NCBI RefSeq assembly: GCF_907165205.1
Contig: NC_058190.1
Location: 13,648,001-13,712,000, forward strand
From: Coccinella septempunctata
Lineage: Eukaryota > Arthropoda > Insecta > Coleoptera > Coccinellidae
Direction of reading: 5' to 3'
Length of the DNA: 64,000 nucleotides
The notes beneath the pieces are model-generated. The model searched no databases and was not told where the DNA came from. It saw nothing but the letters and a program-made list of their open reading frames with translations. Each line of letters begins with the position of its first letter. Position 1 is the first letter of the stretch. The translations under genes were made by a program, and so were the position numbers. Shown here piece by piece: positions 32,011-43,798 of the stretch.

Positions 32011-32930
32011 TTTTCTTGTTTATAACTGCAGTTATTTATAAGTAAACATCTTTCGGAAAAAGTTCTTGAGGAGAACCTTTAGCTTCAACCGGGAATAACT
32101 CGAAATGTATTAGTTCATAAAAAAAATGCGACAACGCGTGCTCTATCTAGTAGTGTAATGCAATTAAATTATTCCTTACATCATTTAGAATATTTAGATG
32201 GTACAGCAATGAAGTGATATTTTGTGAGGTGTTTTTCTCGTCAAGGAGGTTGTCACTATACGGATAAATTTCTCCTGAAAAAATTCGTCCTGCAAAGCGG
32301 GCGCGTATAGCTAGTTTTCCTTTAAAATGCAGATATATTCTTACTATCGTATTTTACAGTCTCACAACATCAGACATACAGTAGTTATATTATTCCACTT
32401 TAATTGATAGAATAAATAAAAAAAAGTTGAATTTCCTCGAAATCATTGCAACCTAAATTCTTACCTGATTCGGAATTCCATTTATTGACCTTTCAAATTC
32501 TCTGTGGTTATTTATTCACATTCAGAATTATATCGAATAAAGCAAAGATTGATGAAAATATGAATATTCAAGGTTCATCCTCAACAGATAAGTTATGTTA
32601 ATATAGAATTAATTATACTCGTATAAGTAATGGGAAACATCCACAATTGTAAAAATAAAGGAAGATCCGTGATCCGTAGTCTGTTGTGTATCTGTTTTAT
32701 AAACGGATTTCCGCCCTGTTCATATGTTATATCTATATTTGGAATAAAATATCACAAGAGATATCTAATTATTAATTAATATCTTTAGTCATAATACAGA
32801 GGGATCGAATAACAAACAACGCACAAAATTCATATTTTCGTCATTCCCTTCTTTCCAGAAAAATATACAATTCTTATATTCGAATTTCGAATTACTTAAC
32901 ATTTCATGTATAATTGACACACCTCAAAAT
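32011..32930. other. No gene recognised
   Basis: AT-rich intergenic sequence. Read on both strands; only short low-complexity frames are present. Confidence 0.5.
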
Positions 32931-32938
32931 TTTCCGAA

Positions 32939-33245
32939 ACTTTTTAGGGTTTTCACTCTCAATCTCTGGAACAAAATCAATTAAAAAAATTGAAATAAAA
33001 GATTTGCTCCTGGGTAAATTCTTGCACTAACTTGTCTGGAGTAAATCAAGTAGAAATATTGTTGCCTGACAATGAACTAAAAAAAAGAACTTTGAAATTA
33101 TAATTATATATATAGTAACGTTTCGGAGTCTGTATCAGACTCAGATGAATTTTTTTTATTGATTTTGTTCCAGAGATTGGGAGTGAAAAACCTAAAAAGT
33201 TTCAGGAAATGCAGAATCCTCCCAGAATGAATTTCAATCGATATC
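32939..33245. mobile_element. Penelope-type terminal region with inverted flanks
   Basis: TTTTTAGGGTTTTCACTCTC at 32941 and its inverse at about 33155-33205 flank the segment. Between them, the minus strand at 33117-33147 reads CATCTGAGTCTGATACAGAC then TCCGAAACGTT: a perfect GTCTG/CAGAC hairpin before CGAAACGTT. The right flank (GAGATTGGGAGTGAAAA to CAGAATCCTCCCAGAAT) recurs in direct orientation at 53055-53125. This is the clearest of the four hairpin-GAAACG motifs. Confidence 0.55.
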
Positions 33246-34655
33246 TCAAAATTTTACCAATTTTTCAGAACAATGAGAAATATTCGTTGCAACGCCGGAC
33301 GTAAAGTAAATCAATACGAAAAGTAGACGCCTTCAAAAATAGTCGACTTTTCTTTCGGAAATTAGAACATAAATGTCATTTTTTGTTTGCGCTTTTAGTT
33401 CGGGGGCCCAAGTAGGATATTCGGGATTTATTCGAGCTTGTCAGATTAATATAAGGGGAGATACCCTGGACCTTGTAGAGTATCTCTACCAAAAATTAGA
33501 CCTGTATATAGGTGGAATTGTCTAGGACAGCCTGACAGAAGGGTCAAAAAAACGATAATTGTACATTTGTGCGTGAATAGGTAATTTAACACGCATTGAA
33601 ATAAATAGAGGAATAAAGAGAGAAAGAGTACAGAGTGAAGTGATTTGCAACATTCCCAATATAACACCTCGTAGCTTGTTGGTAAAAACGTTCCTTTCAA
33701 TATACCTGCATCCCTTTGCACAATAATTGTGGGCCATAAAAAAATGAAGGAATTCACAAGGAGGGACACATACGAGAAATGAAAAATAAACTTATTTTCA
33801 CAAAGACCTGTTACAGAAACAACCTACCACTCTGAAGTACATTCCTTCGATATTATGAATAAATTGAACAAATCCTAATTGTAATAAGAAGGGACACATG
33901 CTAATCATGGAAGAATATCCAACCCTCCTGCGCAATATACATATATGTATACCTAACACATAATTTATTGATAAAAGTGAGAAATGTTTGAAATCGGTGA
34001 AAATTCAGAAGATTCCATCGTTTTTCCAAAAATCCTGGAAAAATCTTTCCGCTTCGGTAATACAAGCCTCAAATCAGTAGCGAAAAATATGTCGATTCGA
34101 GATCACAGGTCATCAGGATGGCTATGACTACGAGAAGGGAAGAGAGCCCAGAAAAAATAACTAGAGTGAGTTGACGAGGTCTCCCAATGTGTCCTTAAAG
34201 ATAGGGAGAGAAGGAGACTAAGGAGAGATGACCAGATGAGAATCAGAAGCCACAATATAACAAATTCACTGAAGGATTTCTTTCTATAATTAGCGTAGAT
34301 TGAAATTTTTTAGTTTATCTCTTTATTCTATTGCCATGATGTCAGTTCAGTCAAAATAGTAAAGCATGTTGTGAAATTGTGAAAAAGTTCTTAATATCTA
34401 CTCTTAACTTTGGGTTCACGTGAGTTTATATATTTTAAATTACCACATCTCACTTTTCCATCGATGTTAAGCATGAGTAATCCAATTTCAGAATTTGATT
34501 TTTTTTTGAATAGGTGGTACAAGAAAACAACTTCGATCCTATTCGACGCAGAATTCAATGCCCAATATCTTTATAGAATTCACTAACAGGTCATTTTTGT
34601 TGATCTTTTCAGAAACCTTGTGTTAAAACAGATATTTTTCTTTATTCTGAAATAG
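33246..34655. other. No gene recognised
   Basis: An antisense 107-aa frame at 33446-33769 is hydrophobic and matches no family known to me. Nothing else is supported. Confidence 0.45.
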
Positions 34656-34715
34656 TTTGAGGACATGGGCGCCCGCAGAAATTTTTCTCAGGGGGGGCAA
34701 AATATCATCTACGGT

Positions 34716-35180
34716 TAGTTCTACTGAAGAAAAATTCCTCTAACGGTGACTATCGAAAAATTTCCAAAAAGATGGAATCAATTAAATGATCGTCAAGAAC
34801 GAACGGCTGCATCGAGCTCCATAAAATCTTCAGATTTTTAACTAGAGGAGTTGCTCTTTCAGAATATGTTTCACATTTCTATGTACGGTTAGTTTTATTG
34901 AAAGAAAAATTACTCTAACGGTGACTATCGAAAAATTTCCAAAAAGATGGAATCAATTAAATGATCGTCAAGAACGAACGGCTGCATCGAGCTCCATAAA
35001 ATCTTCAGATTTTTAACTAGAGGAGTTGCTCTTTCAAAATATGTATCACATTTTCATTTACGGTTTGTTTTATTGAACACTTACGGTGACTATCGAAAAA
35101 TTTTCAAAAAGATGGAATCAATTAAACGATCGTCAAGACCGAACGGCTGCATCGAGCTCCATAAAATCTTTAATGTTATA
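34716..35180. repeat. Tandem repeat inside the hAT relic, three units of about 175 bp
   Basis: GGTGACTATCGAAAAATTT begins at 34745, 34920 and 35085 (spacing 175 then 165). Each is followed by GATGGAATCAATTAAATGAT and CGAACGGCTGCATCGAGCTC. The third unit diverges into transposase-coding sequence, so the array was built by duplicating the end of the coding region. Confidence 0.85.
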
Positions 35181-35379
35181 AATATGGCCGAACTTAGATG
35201 CGAAAGATTAAATTTCAATAATTTTGAATTCTTGGGCAAAATATTGAACAAAGAAGAAAGCATTTCATGTTCTTTTGAGAATCTCGTTTCAAGGGCTGAA
35301 ATCAGATGATCTAAATATTGGATGAATATAGATTTTTTGAAGTAATCTTCAGCTGAAGATGCTTCATAATTAGATATGT
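35090..35379 (-). pseudogene. hAT transposase fragment A
   Basis: Minus-strand frame with SSAEDYFKKSIFIQYLDHLI, SALETRFSKEHEMLSSLFNI and LPK. This resembles the region before the dimerisation domain in ZMYM1/52-kDa-repressor-like hAT transposases. It is interrupted at its N-terminal side by the foldback at 35381. Confidence 0.75.
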
Positions 35380-35380
35380 A

Positions 35381-35944
35381 CAGGGTGGGCAAAATTGGTG
35401 ATACCTGAACTACAACTGTTTAACCCAACCAGATAGAGAAAAATGAATGTCTTCTTTTTTCTAGAAACTAATAATGCCATCAACTGCATTCCTCTATCTT
35501 CTTTTGTTTTTGAGTTATAGGCCAAAATTTAAATTTGGGCGATTTCAGGTCATTATCTCCGTTTCAGAAATATATTATACATCACCCTCAGTCTTCCTAA
35601 GTCATTTAAACTACTGTTTTCATAAAAAAAAATTCATCTATATGTTATAGATCAGCAAATATACCTGTTGGCAAAACTCATAGTATGCCACTGGATTGCT
35701 ATCAAAAAAGTGTCTCTATAATGTTTTCATTTCAACATCCTAGCTTAAACAGAAACGGAGATAATGACCAAAGTTGAATTTTCAATTTTGACCTATAACT
35801 CGAGAACAAAAGAAGATAGAGTAATGAAGTTGATGGCATTATTAGTTTCTCGAAAAAAGACGACCGCAATGTGCCATGCATTTTCCTCTATCTCGTTGAG
35901 TTGAAAAAGTTGTAATTCAGGTATAACCAATTTTGCCCACCCTG
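35381..35944. mobile_element. Foldback element nested in the hAT relic
   Basis: Starts CAGGGTGGGCAAAATTGGTG and ends with the inverse. The arms share AGAAACTAATAATGCCATCA, TCTATCTTCTTTTGTT, GAGTTATAGG and GGTCATTATCTCCGTTTC over about 200 bp each. It is the same superfamily of ends as 13195 and 39396, with different interior sequence. Confidence 0.85.
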
Positions 35945-36249
35945 TTCATTTGTCTACCGCAAATTCGTGGTTTTCCAATCTCTATATTTGAGCCTCTGAG
36001 CAGAAAATTATGCTTTGGAAAAAATTTCTGTGAAGCATGCATCATCGGAACGATATTTTTCACAAATATCTATAATAAAATTTATGTGACGTTGAACATC
36101 TACAAAATTGATAAAAACATCTTTTAGTGTATTTGCTATTGGTTCCTATATATTTGAATATTTACTTGCTACCGTTAAACAAACCACAAAAGTGAAAGAG
36201 TTTATTGCAGCCCATAACTGAGAAGCTCTTTTTGTTGTTGAAGAATTTA

Positions 36250-36312
36250 TTGAAAGTTTTCAGCGAAAACTCGCAAAGATTTATATCTAGCTGACCAATG
36301 AGTTTCACAAAA
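36250..36312 (-). pseudogene. hAT transposase fragment B
   Basis: Minus strand reads CETHWSARYKSLRVFAENFQ before a stop. The (C/T)-x-T-R/H-W-S-x-R sequence is a hallmark of ZMYM1-like hAT transposases and lies N-terminal to fragment A in the parent protein, as found here. Confidence 0.75.
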
Positions 36313-36414
36313 CAAAGGAAGGTGTGAAGATGTTTTGTGCTGAAAAAAAATAAGGCGATCAGAATCTCAGGGGGGCCATGCCCCCCCCCCCCTGCGGGCG
36401 CCCATGTTTGAGGA

Positions 36415-37411
36415 CCTGTATAACAAAAAGTGGCAGTCCAAATTACATGTGTCTAGTCGCATTGGAAGCATAATTTAATGTTAACTCTCATCATAATAAA
36501 CACTTTTTTGAAACTTTCAGTCCCACAGGAGATATGCGAAATACCTCTTCAGAGAGCACATTTAACCCCTTCTATAGCAAAACTAAGCCGAGGAGGAAGA
36601 CCTAGAATATCCAACAAAATCCGTCTAATGGAACAGAAAATAAGATTGGTGATAAATAAAAATTTTGTGCCCGCTTATGCTAATGTGTTTGGACACACAG
36701 ATTATCAGACAACAATGATATGCATTGGTACACCGGGTATAATTAATTCAGATCCTCTATTAAGAATGAACAATGAAAAAACTGTGGTTTGCAGTGAACT
36801 AATAATTAATAATGGCTTATTAGCTTACTATAGTACCTACTAGTTTGCGGAAAGACTTTTACTTACTTATTTTTACTCTTCTTCCACAGATTTGACACTC
36901 GCTACCATCGTCATCGCGTTAAATTTCGTGCGATTTTAAAGTTCAGACTCTGTGAATCCAAATCTGAATTCACGTCACCGCAACCTCTTCGATTTATAAT
37001 CAGTCTTCATTAATATGCTTCCCATTATAGTTCTGTTTTATTATGGTAATAATAATGATGGGAGAAATAGTCAGCGAGATTGGCCGAAATCAATTACGAG
37101 TGGAAAAAATTAACATGGAATTTCCGAATTATTCAAACTAAATCTATGGATATGCATGCGGGTAAAAAAACTTGAATTGAAAAACTGAAGGTCTGTTCTC
37201 TCCAACTCATACGGAAATATCTTTCCGTAATTGTTTCTTATGTGAAACATTTTTAACCTTGAATTCATTAAGGAAACTAAGGAAATAAACAGGTCCCATA
37301 ACGAAGAATTTTAGTTCCCACAGTGAAAAGAATCAGATTGAATAATACTGAAAAGATTGTCACTTTGTGAAGTGGGCTATTCTAAGAGAACACTCAAAAA
37401 TTAAAGCGGCG
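36415..37411. other. No recognised gene; one unassigned open frame
   Basis: A plus-strand 121-aa frame at 36478-36843 has ordinary composition but no family match that I can name. Nothing else is seen. Confidence 0.4.
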
Positions 37412-37789
37412 TTACACTAGCAGGGCACCTCAAAGAATTTTTACAATTTTAATGCCCTCTCGTTTTGCTTCGTTTTGCTCACCACTCAGTTTATTTGGCT
37501 CACGTATATTGAGCTATAGACAATTCAAAGTGCCCTGATGGTGTCATATTACACTAGCAGGGCACCTCAACGGATCTTTCTAATATTGGTATTATTCGAA
37601 AGCTCTCGTTTTTCTCATGAGTCCGTTCATTTTGCTCATTTATAGTTTACGAGATTTAGGAGAAATTTTTTTCACCCTAGCGTGTGGGATATCTCCTCTC
37701 ATTTAGCTCTTTTCAAATCTCCAATTAGTTTTTCTCTACCACTTACCGTTACCGAGATATAGATAATTCGAAGTGCCCTCTTGGTGTAA
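37412..37789. mobile_element. Two adjacent MITEs with GCAGGGCACCTCA ends
   Basis: TTACACTAGCAGGGCACCTC starts at 37412 and at 37549. The first unit ends near 37546 (TTCAAAGTGCCCTGATGGTG) and the second at 37789 (TCGAAGTGCCCTCTTGGTGT). The ends are asymmetric inverted repeats. A third, reversed fragment lies at 38320-38390, a complete unit at 38391-38666 and the start of another at 38663. A cluster of five suggests preferential insertion into copies of itself. Confidence 0.8.
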
Positions 37790-38049
37790 TAAGTAGTACC
37801 CAACAAAATGTCCAATGGCTGTTGAATACACTCCTTGTTATGCAACAAAACCTCTGATATAGAGGATTTGTTTTGATCCTGCTCTTAAGGATTTGTGTAA
37901 ATCACAGAGCTTTGTTGTTTGGAAGGGAAGCACTTCAAAGATAAGTTGTTTTTTTAACGTTATTGTCATTGAAACATTTTTGTATCTCTTCACGCCCAAA
38001 AATGGACTGAACAGTTGAAATATATGTGTATCTTCATTGTAGAAAAACT

Positions 38050-38313
38050 GCGTAAAGTATTCGATCGCCTTAGAGCAGCGAAGTTGAAAATCCAAATGGA
38101 CAAATCAGAGTGTTTAAGAAAAAAGTTCAATTTTTTGGTCTTAAATCCAACCCACTGAAAATTGATGCAATTTTACGCTACCCAGTTCCCAAAACATCAA
38201 CCGAGTTGAAGGGATTTCTGGGACTCACAAGATACTACCGCAAATTCATAAAAGATTGGGCCAAAATTGCAAAACCTTTGAGAAAACTTCATGAAATCAT
38301 TTCACAAAGTTGA
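38050..38313 (+). pseudogene. Ty3/gypsy reverse-transcriptase fragment
   Basis: After VFDRLRAAKLKIQMDKSEC and a frameshift, the frame reads KVQFFGLKSNPLKIDAILRY, PVPKTSTELKGFLGLTRYYR and KFIKDWAKIAKPL, the connection between RT thumb and RNase H of gypsy-type Pol. A short internal deletion follows FFG. No LTRs are visible. It is sandwiched between MITE copies. Confidence 0.85.
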
Positions 38314-38319
38314 GCAAAA

Positions 38320-38695
38320 GGGAACAAAACGAGGGCTTTCGATTCAAACCAATATCGGAAAGATCCGTTGAGGTGCCCTGCTAGTGTGGTATTACAACAG
38401 CAGGGCACTTCGAATTATCTATATCTCAGTCTCAGTAACGGTAAGTATTAGAGAAAAACTAATTGCTGATTTAAAAAGAGCAAATGAGAGCAAAACGCAG
38501 ATGTTCCATACGCTAAGGTGAAAAGAAAAAAAAATTTCTCCGAAAACTCGTAAAGTATAAATAAGCAAAATGAACGGACTATCAGCAAAACGGACCTAAA
38601 CGAGAGCTTTCGAATGAAACCAATATTGGAATTATTCGTTGAGGTGCCCTGCTTGTGTAATATTACACCAGCAGGGCACTTTGAATTCTATAACT
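38320..38695. mobile_element. MITE cluster, GCAGGGCAC family
   Basis: 38320-38390 is the reversed left portion of the 37549 MITE; 38391-38666 is a full unit (CAGCAGGGCACTTCGAATTA to GAGGTGCCCTGCTTGTGTAA); 38663-38695 starts another that is interrupted by LINE sequence. Confidence 0.75.
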
Positions 38696-38699
38696 CAAT

Positions 38700-39346
38700 G
38701 TACATAGAATTCAACGTCGACAATAAGATCTCACACTGCGTCATATGTACTGATGCTCTTGGTGCTATTCAAGCGATTACAGATCTTTTCTCCAACAACC
38801 CCATACTTAATCATGCAAAAGATCTTATAGCATGTATACAACTCCAACAACATTCATGCTCGATACTCTGGATCCCCTCACATTGTGGCATCGAAGGCAA
38901 TGAGAAGGCGGACCAAGCTGCTAAGGAAGCAATTATTTCAGGACAGCCCTTTGAGCTGATCACCAACTATGACCTAGGAAATAAATATAAAAAGCAACAA
39001 GAGACAAATGGAAAAACTTTCGGCGATCCCAGTGTTCTAAACTCAACCAGATTGATTCCTCAATAACCAACTCACCACCTATAACCCTGAAAAGAAGAGA
39101 ATTAGTAACCCTAAGGAGGTTGAGAATTGGTCATTGCCTATAGCCACCCACCAACATTTGATAACTAAGGAAATCATACCGAAATGTACCACATGTGACA
39201 CTACAATTACTGTTCAGCTTCAGCATATTTTAATGGACTGTCAAACCTATCAGACACAAAGAACAAAATTTAATATTAGCAACACGATGAAAGAAGCCCT
39301 GGAAATCAGGACAATAGTCCGGGAGGTGGCGTCATTTTTGAACTAG
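38700..39346 (+). pseudogene. I/R1-type LINE fragment: RNase H and C-terminus
   Basis: The first frame encodes an RNase H domain: ICTDALGAIQAI (catalytic Asp), SCSILWIPSHCGIEGNEKAD and QAAKEAI (the conserved PSH.GI.GNE.AD motif). After frame changes, a C-terminal zinc-like segment PKCTTCDTTITV, QHILMDCQTY follows. RNase H in a non-LTR element points to the I group (I, R1, LOA). The RT is missing, so this is 5'-truncated. Confidence 0.87.
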
Positions 39347-39395
39347 TGATCGATCTTCACACGAATTTTTTAGCATGAGTAGTTCTCCACTTGTA

Positions 39396-40540
39396 CAGGG
39401 TGGGCAAATTTCGATGTTTTAGCACTACAGTTTTTAAACCAGAGGAGATACACAAAATCTGATACCCCATTCTCGTTCTCTTTTTCTGAGAAACTAACAA
39501 TAGTAGTAGTCATTTTTGGCCACTTTCTTTTGTTTTCGAGTTATAAGCAAAAATTGGAAAAATGGCGATATCGAAATAAATTTATATCTCCGCTAATACT
39601 GACGATAGAGCTCTGAAATTGAAACATTATACAGGCACTTTTTTATGTAGAATCCAGTGGCGTGCTCGCCTTTTAAGCAGGATTTTTAATTACGAAGCTA
39701 TGACCCAAAGTTATGTTTTTTTAAATGGGAACACTAGTTTTCTGTGCAATTTTTTGAAAGCTTAAATTTTACTGATTTCAAAAATATATAACATCATATG
39801 GTTTGTATCAATATAAATAATAAAAAATGGTCAAAAACCTTTTTTCTCAATATTTCTATGGTTTCAACTTTTGATGAGCATAGACAAATATAGCATCGTA
39901 TGATTACTAGTGTCTCCTTCTATAAGTCCTTTCATTATTATGAAAATTTATAAAATATATCTTGATTCAAATTCTGTGAAAATTGGTAAAAAGCATAGAA
40001 AGAATGACATTGCCGGAAGGAGACTGCTTTTGATATAGGAAACTCTATTTTTCTGTGCCCGTCAAAAGTTGAAACCATAGAAATATTGGGAAAAAGTGTT
40101 TTTGTCCATTTTCTAATATTTATATTGTTACAAACCATATGATGTTATATATTTTTGAAATCAGTGAAAATTAAGCTTTCAAAAAATTGCACAGAAAACT
40201 AGTGTTCCCATTTAAAAAAACATAACTTTGGGTCATAGCTTCGTAATTAAAAATCCTGCTAAAAAGGCGAACACGCCACTGGATTCTACGTAAAAAAGTG
40301 CCTGTATAATGTTTCAATTACAGAGCTCTATCATCAGTATTAGCGGAGATATAAATTTATTTCGAAATCGCAATTTTTCCAATTTTTGCATATAATTCGA
40401 AAACAAAAGAAAGTGGCCAAAAATTACTACTACTATTGTAAGTTTCTCAGAAAAAGAGAACGAGAATGGGGTATCAGATTTTGTCTATCTCCTCTGGTTT
40501 AAAAGCTGTAGTGCTAAAACATCGAAATTTGCCCACCCTG
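39396..40540. mobile_element. 1.15-kb near-palindromic foldback element
   Basis: CAGGGTGGGCAAATTTCGAT at 39396 pairs with its inverse at the right end (ending 40540), flanked by TA. The arms match almost without interruption for about 480 bp (for example AGAGGAGATA, GATACCCCATTCTCGTTCTC, ATCCAGTGGCGTG, ACTAGTTTTCTGTGCAATTT, CAATATTTCTATGGTTTCAA), leaving a centre of roughly 190 bp near 39885-40065. No ORF is present. Arms this long and similar imply recent formation or active homogenisation, and any read-through transcript would be double-stranded RNA. Confidence 0.92.
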
Positions 40541-40559
40541 TACATATGAGGTCCGCGCG

Positions 40560-40870
40560 TCAGTCAGTACAATAGCGGTGAGTGGGGGCATGGGAGGCGG
40601 TGAAACTCGTCGGAAAAATCTCGCAAAAAAGTGATTCCCACGTTAAACTTTATAATAATAGAAATTATACATGATTATGAGTGAAAATGGGCGTCACTCA
40701 CGTTCCCGATGGTGGAAACATCGTCAGTCAGGCGTTTGAAGTGGTCGGAAAAATCTGAAAATTGAAGTGACCGATCTTCACTTGAAATTTTGAAAAATGA
40801 TTATTTTAATCCAATTGAACGTAAAAATGGCCGTCAGTCACGTTTATAGTGGTGGATTCTGCGTCAGTCA
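40560..40870. repeat. GTCAGTCA-rich tandem repeat, period about 135
   Basis: GTCGGAAAAATCT at about 40608 and 40743 with a downstream AAGTGA(T/C)C, and CGTCAGTCA... blocks at similar spacing. Related units occur in opposite orientation at 48262-48580. Confidence 0.6.
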
Positions 40871-41210
40871 GGCTTCCAAAGTCAAGGGCAGTGACCAGCT
40901 TCCTTTGGCGAGCTGCATCTTATGCAGTTAGACTGACTCATGTTCCACCGGCATCGTGCCGGCTGACGATTTATTTATCGAGTGTACATAACAATTACTT
41001 GTTTATATATTATTTTAAGGTGATATAAATCACTATATCCAACTTTCGAATAGTGATTATCACTATTTTCTCAATAATTAATTGCTTAGTAATCAAATCG
41101 AAAATTAATGTTTCAGCACAGACTATTCATATTCATCTCGGATACCTGGACCCTCTGGACGCCAAAGGAAGTTAGTCACTGCCCTTGACTTTGGAAGCCT
41201 GACTGACTGT
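40862..41210. repeat. Inverted repeat with about 45-bp arms
   Basis: CAGTCAGGCTTCCAAAGTCA then AGGGCAGTGACCAGCTTCC (about 40862-40905) pairs with 41168-41210, differing at two or three positions. The loop is about 260 bp and AT-rich. It continues directly from the repeat at 40560. Confidence 0.8.
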
Positions 41211-41317
41211 CTGATCTTTTTTTACGATGGAGACATAATTGAAATCTTGTATGCAAAAATTAAATAGTTTCGCAGATCAGAAGTCTATTTTCTCTGTAGT
41301 CTATATAACACTATCAG

Positions 41318-41471
41318 CCGTTTTCAATAAACCTATCTATCTTTCGTTTCACTTAGTGACGGTTGGAAACCATTCTAAAATATATCTACAGATAGATGAT
41401 AGAAACGAAATCAGATGGTTTTTCTATCTTCAGTAACTGAAACAATGGATAGATAGGTTTATTGAAAACGG
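41318..41471. mobile_element. 154-bp MITE
   Basis: The ends CCGTTTTCAATAAACCTATC and, from the right, CCGTTTTCAATAAACCTATC are identical over more than 25 bp. The interior diverges. No clear target duplication was determined. Confidence 0.82.
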
Positions 41472-42400
41472 ACGTATATGGTTTACTATCACTCTTAGAT
41501 GTGTACTACTGCACAGCTTGCTATCTGGCGCATAGTATTCTTATGTGGGTTTGTGTCTGAACTAGATGAAGAAAAAAAAAATTAATCTATTTCACCTTCA
41601 CGTTCTTCGTTCTTATTCAACCTCGAACAAGATGATGAGCCATACTTGTTTGAATATATTTCTTCTGTGGTCGTCCCGAAAATGAAACTTCCGGTATGAT
41701 TAACTAAAGCAAAAGCAACATTTTACACAAACATTACTGAAAGTAGCATTTTCTGCAAGTTTTTTTCCACTTTTGGAACATTTGTGAAACCAGTAATGAA
41801 AGTAAGGCTGCAGAAAAAATATTTTTTTCTAATATGTGATACCTACTTTTTAAAATTCATTGACGTTTTGAAACTTTTGACTTTTCGTAACTGGTTACGA
41901 TTTAGCAACTGATGATGAACAGATACTTGCTTTCATAGCAACGAAGTAAAAACTTAATATTTTTCTTATTTTGACATATCAGTTGACACTTTTTTTAATA
42001 TAATTAAAATATTTAGCAACTAATGATGAACAGATACTTGCTTCCATAGTAACGGAGTGAAAAATTAAATATTTCCGTCACTAGACGATTTATAGAGAAT
42101 CTGTGAGGCACGCTATTCAAAATAAAAAAATATTTTATTGGGAAACACTATTTTTCGTGTTCATTACGCTCATTACGAAAAATAATGCTTTTCCCAACTG
42201 GTTTCATAAATAACTTTTTTGTAACACATTCCAAAAGTAATTATACGGGACTCGCCTACGGTTCGCCTTCAGAAATCCTGCGAGTGTGTTACGTACAATA
42301 TTTTTCGCTATTCCTTTCCTTTCCTTTTTTTGGATGTAAAAAGAGAAGAAATAAACACCAATGTTACATGACAAGCGCTGTCATAATTAAATACTAACTT

Positions 42401-42519
42401 CCAGTTTCATAATCAAATTTAAAGTCACTTTAAGCTTAAAGCCTCCTTTAATGTCATTTTTAGTAGGGTTAAAGGAAGCTTTAAAGTTAAAGCGGCTTTA
42501 GGTTTGATTATGAAACCGG
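42401..42519. mobile_element. 119-bp palindromic MITE
   Basis: CCAGTTTCATAATCAAATTT and its imperfect inverse (CCGGTTTCATAATCAAACCT) bound a unit made of alternating TTTAAAG/CTTTAA motifs, so most of it folds on itself. Confidence 0.75.
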
Positions 42520-42577
42520 CCGTAAAACTATGATGCTATGGTTATGTTAACAAGTTGTTTTGGTATATTTGTAAATA

Positions 42578-43798
42578 ATGATACTACATACATCTAAGTG
42601 GCATTACATAAAAAACTTCACTAATTTAAGTAAGAATGATTTTTTGACTTTGGTTAACTTATGCTTCGACGGTGGTTGTTTTTCTTTTAACAATGTTCAT
42701 TATAAACAAATTGAAGGTACAGCAATGGGTTCTCCAGAAAGTACCACTTTCGCAAATTTGATAATGCATGCTTTGTTTGATTTTGCGGTCTCAAGATTGG
42801 ATTTTACAGTTCCACTGATTAAATTATATGTTGACGATACCTTAATCTTGGTTCCCAAAAACAAAATTGAAGAAACTTTAGACGTATTTAACTCATTTCA
42901 CAGAAACATTGTGTTTACCTTAGAAAAGGAAACAAATTTTAGCATTTCCTTCTTGGACATAGTAATAATCAGAGATAAAAATGAACTCAAAACTAACTGG
43001 TACATAAAACCCATGAATTCAAATAGATGTATTAACTACTTTTCCAACCACAGTGCCTCACAAAAGAAAAACATTGCAATGAATTTAATAAACAGAGCAG
43101 TGGTGTTGATTAATGAAGAATATCATTTTGAAAATCTCCAAAAAGTCACAAAAATACTGACAAGTGATAACTATCCAATACATTATGTAAAAACATGTAT
43201 CAATAACTATCGACAAACAAGAAGACCAAATATGACAACAAATGCTGACACTCAGGACAATACAGACAGACCACACCAACAAACATCATCATCACAGACC
43301 ACATTGAAAAAATTTTCCAAGTTAGTATTCTACCCAATTTTGTCATATAAAATTAATAACATTTTCAGAGAACACAATTGTACTGCTGCGTTCTATAACA
43401 AAATGGATAATAAAAGATTGTTTTACACCAAATTAAAGGACAAAACACCTCTTTTGAAACAATCAGAACTGGTCTATAAGATTGAATGCTCTAATTGCCA
43501 AAAATGCTACATAGGTCAAACAAAACAACTTCTACAAGAACGAATCAGACAACATACTATTGACTCAAAGAGATTTGACAATACACAAAAGACGGCACTG
43601 ACGGCACACACTCACACAGAAGGACACAGATTTGACTTTGGCGGGGTTACAATATTGGACGTAGAACAACATTACAACAGAAGGTTAATTAGTGAAATGA
43701 TTCACATCAGAGCACACAATACAGTTAACTTCAGAGAGGATACTCAACACCTTAGCAAAATTTATGATAGTTCAATGAACACAAATGGTAGAACTTAG
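42578..43798 (+). pseudogene. Penelope-like element: RT C-terminal half plus GIY-YIG, 5'-truncated
   Basis: An uninterrupted 406-aa frame. Residues 1-110 hold RT motifs: KQIEGTAMGSPESTTFANLI (motif B), LIKLYVDDTLILVPK (catalytic YVDD), FLDIVIIRD. A linker with poly-Gln/Thr follows, then KIECSNCQKCYIGQTKQLLQ, ERIRQH, KTALTAHTHTEGHRFDF and SEMIHIRAHNTVNFRED of the GIY-YIG endonuclease. The N-terminal RT fingers are missing, and the first codon here (ATG at 42578) is probably internal. The element's 3' non-coding part is split by the RTE-like LINE and resumes at 47026, ending with the hairpin motif at 47511. Confidence 0.88.

Larger units (their letters stand above)
34664..36406 (-). mobile_element. 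hAT-superfamily relic with exact 8-bp TSD
   Basis: TTTGAGGA at 34656-34663 is repeated at 36407-36414. The ends are CATGGGCGCCCGCAG and CTGCGGGCGCCCATG, perfect 15-bp inverted repeats, followed inside by a G-run on each side. The interior holds two pieces of a hAT transposase (minus strand), a 175-bp tandem repeat and a nested foldback (35381-35944). The 1743-bp element is a deletion derivative. Confidence 0.92.

Noticed and set aside
33446..33769. Hydrophobic 107-aa minus-strand frame
   Set aside because: Low-complexity Leu/Phe composition, overlapping an alternative frame of similar length, no motif.
36478..36843. 121-aa plus-strand frame
   Set aside because: Ordinary composition but no recognised domain, splice context or neighbours; kept only as a note.
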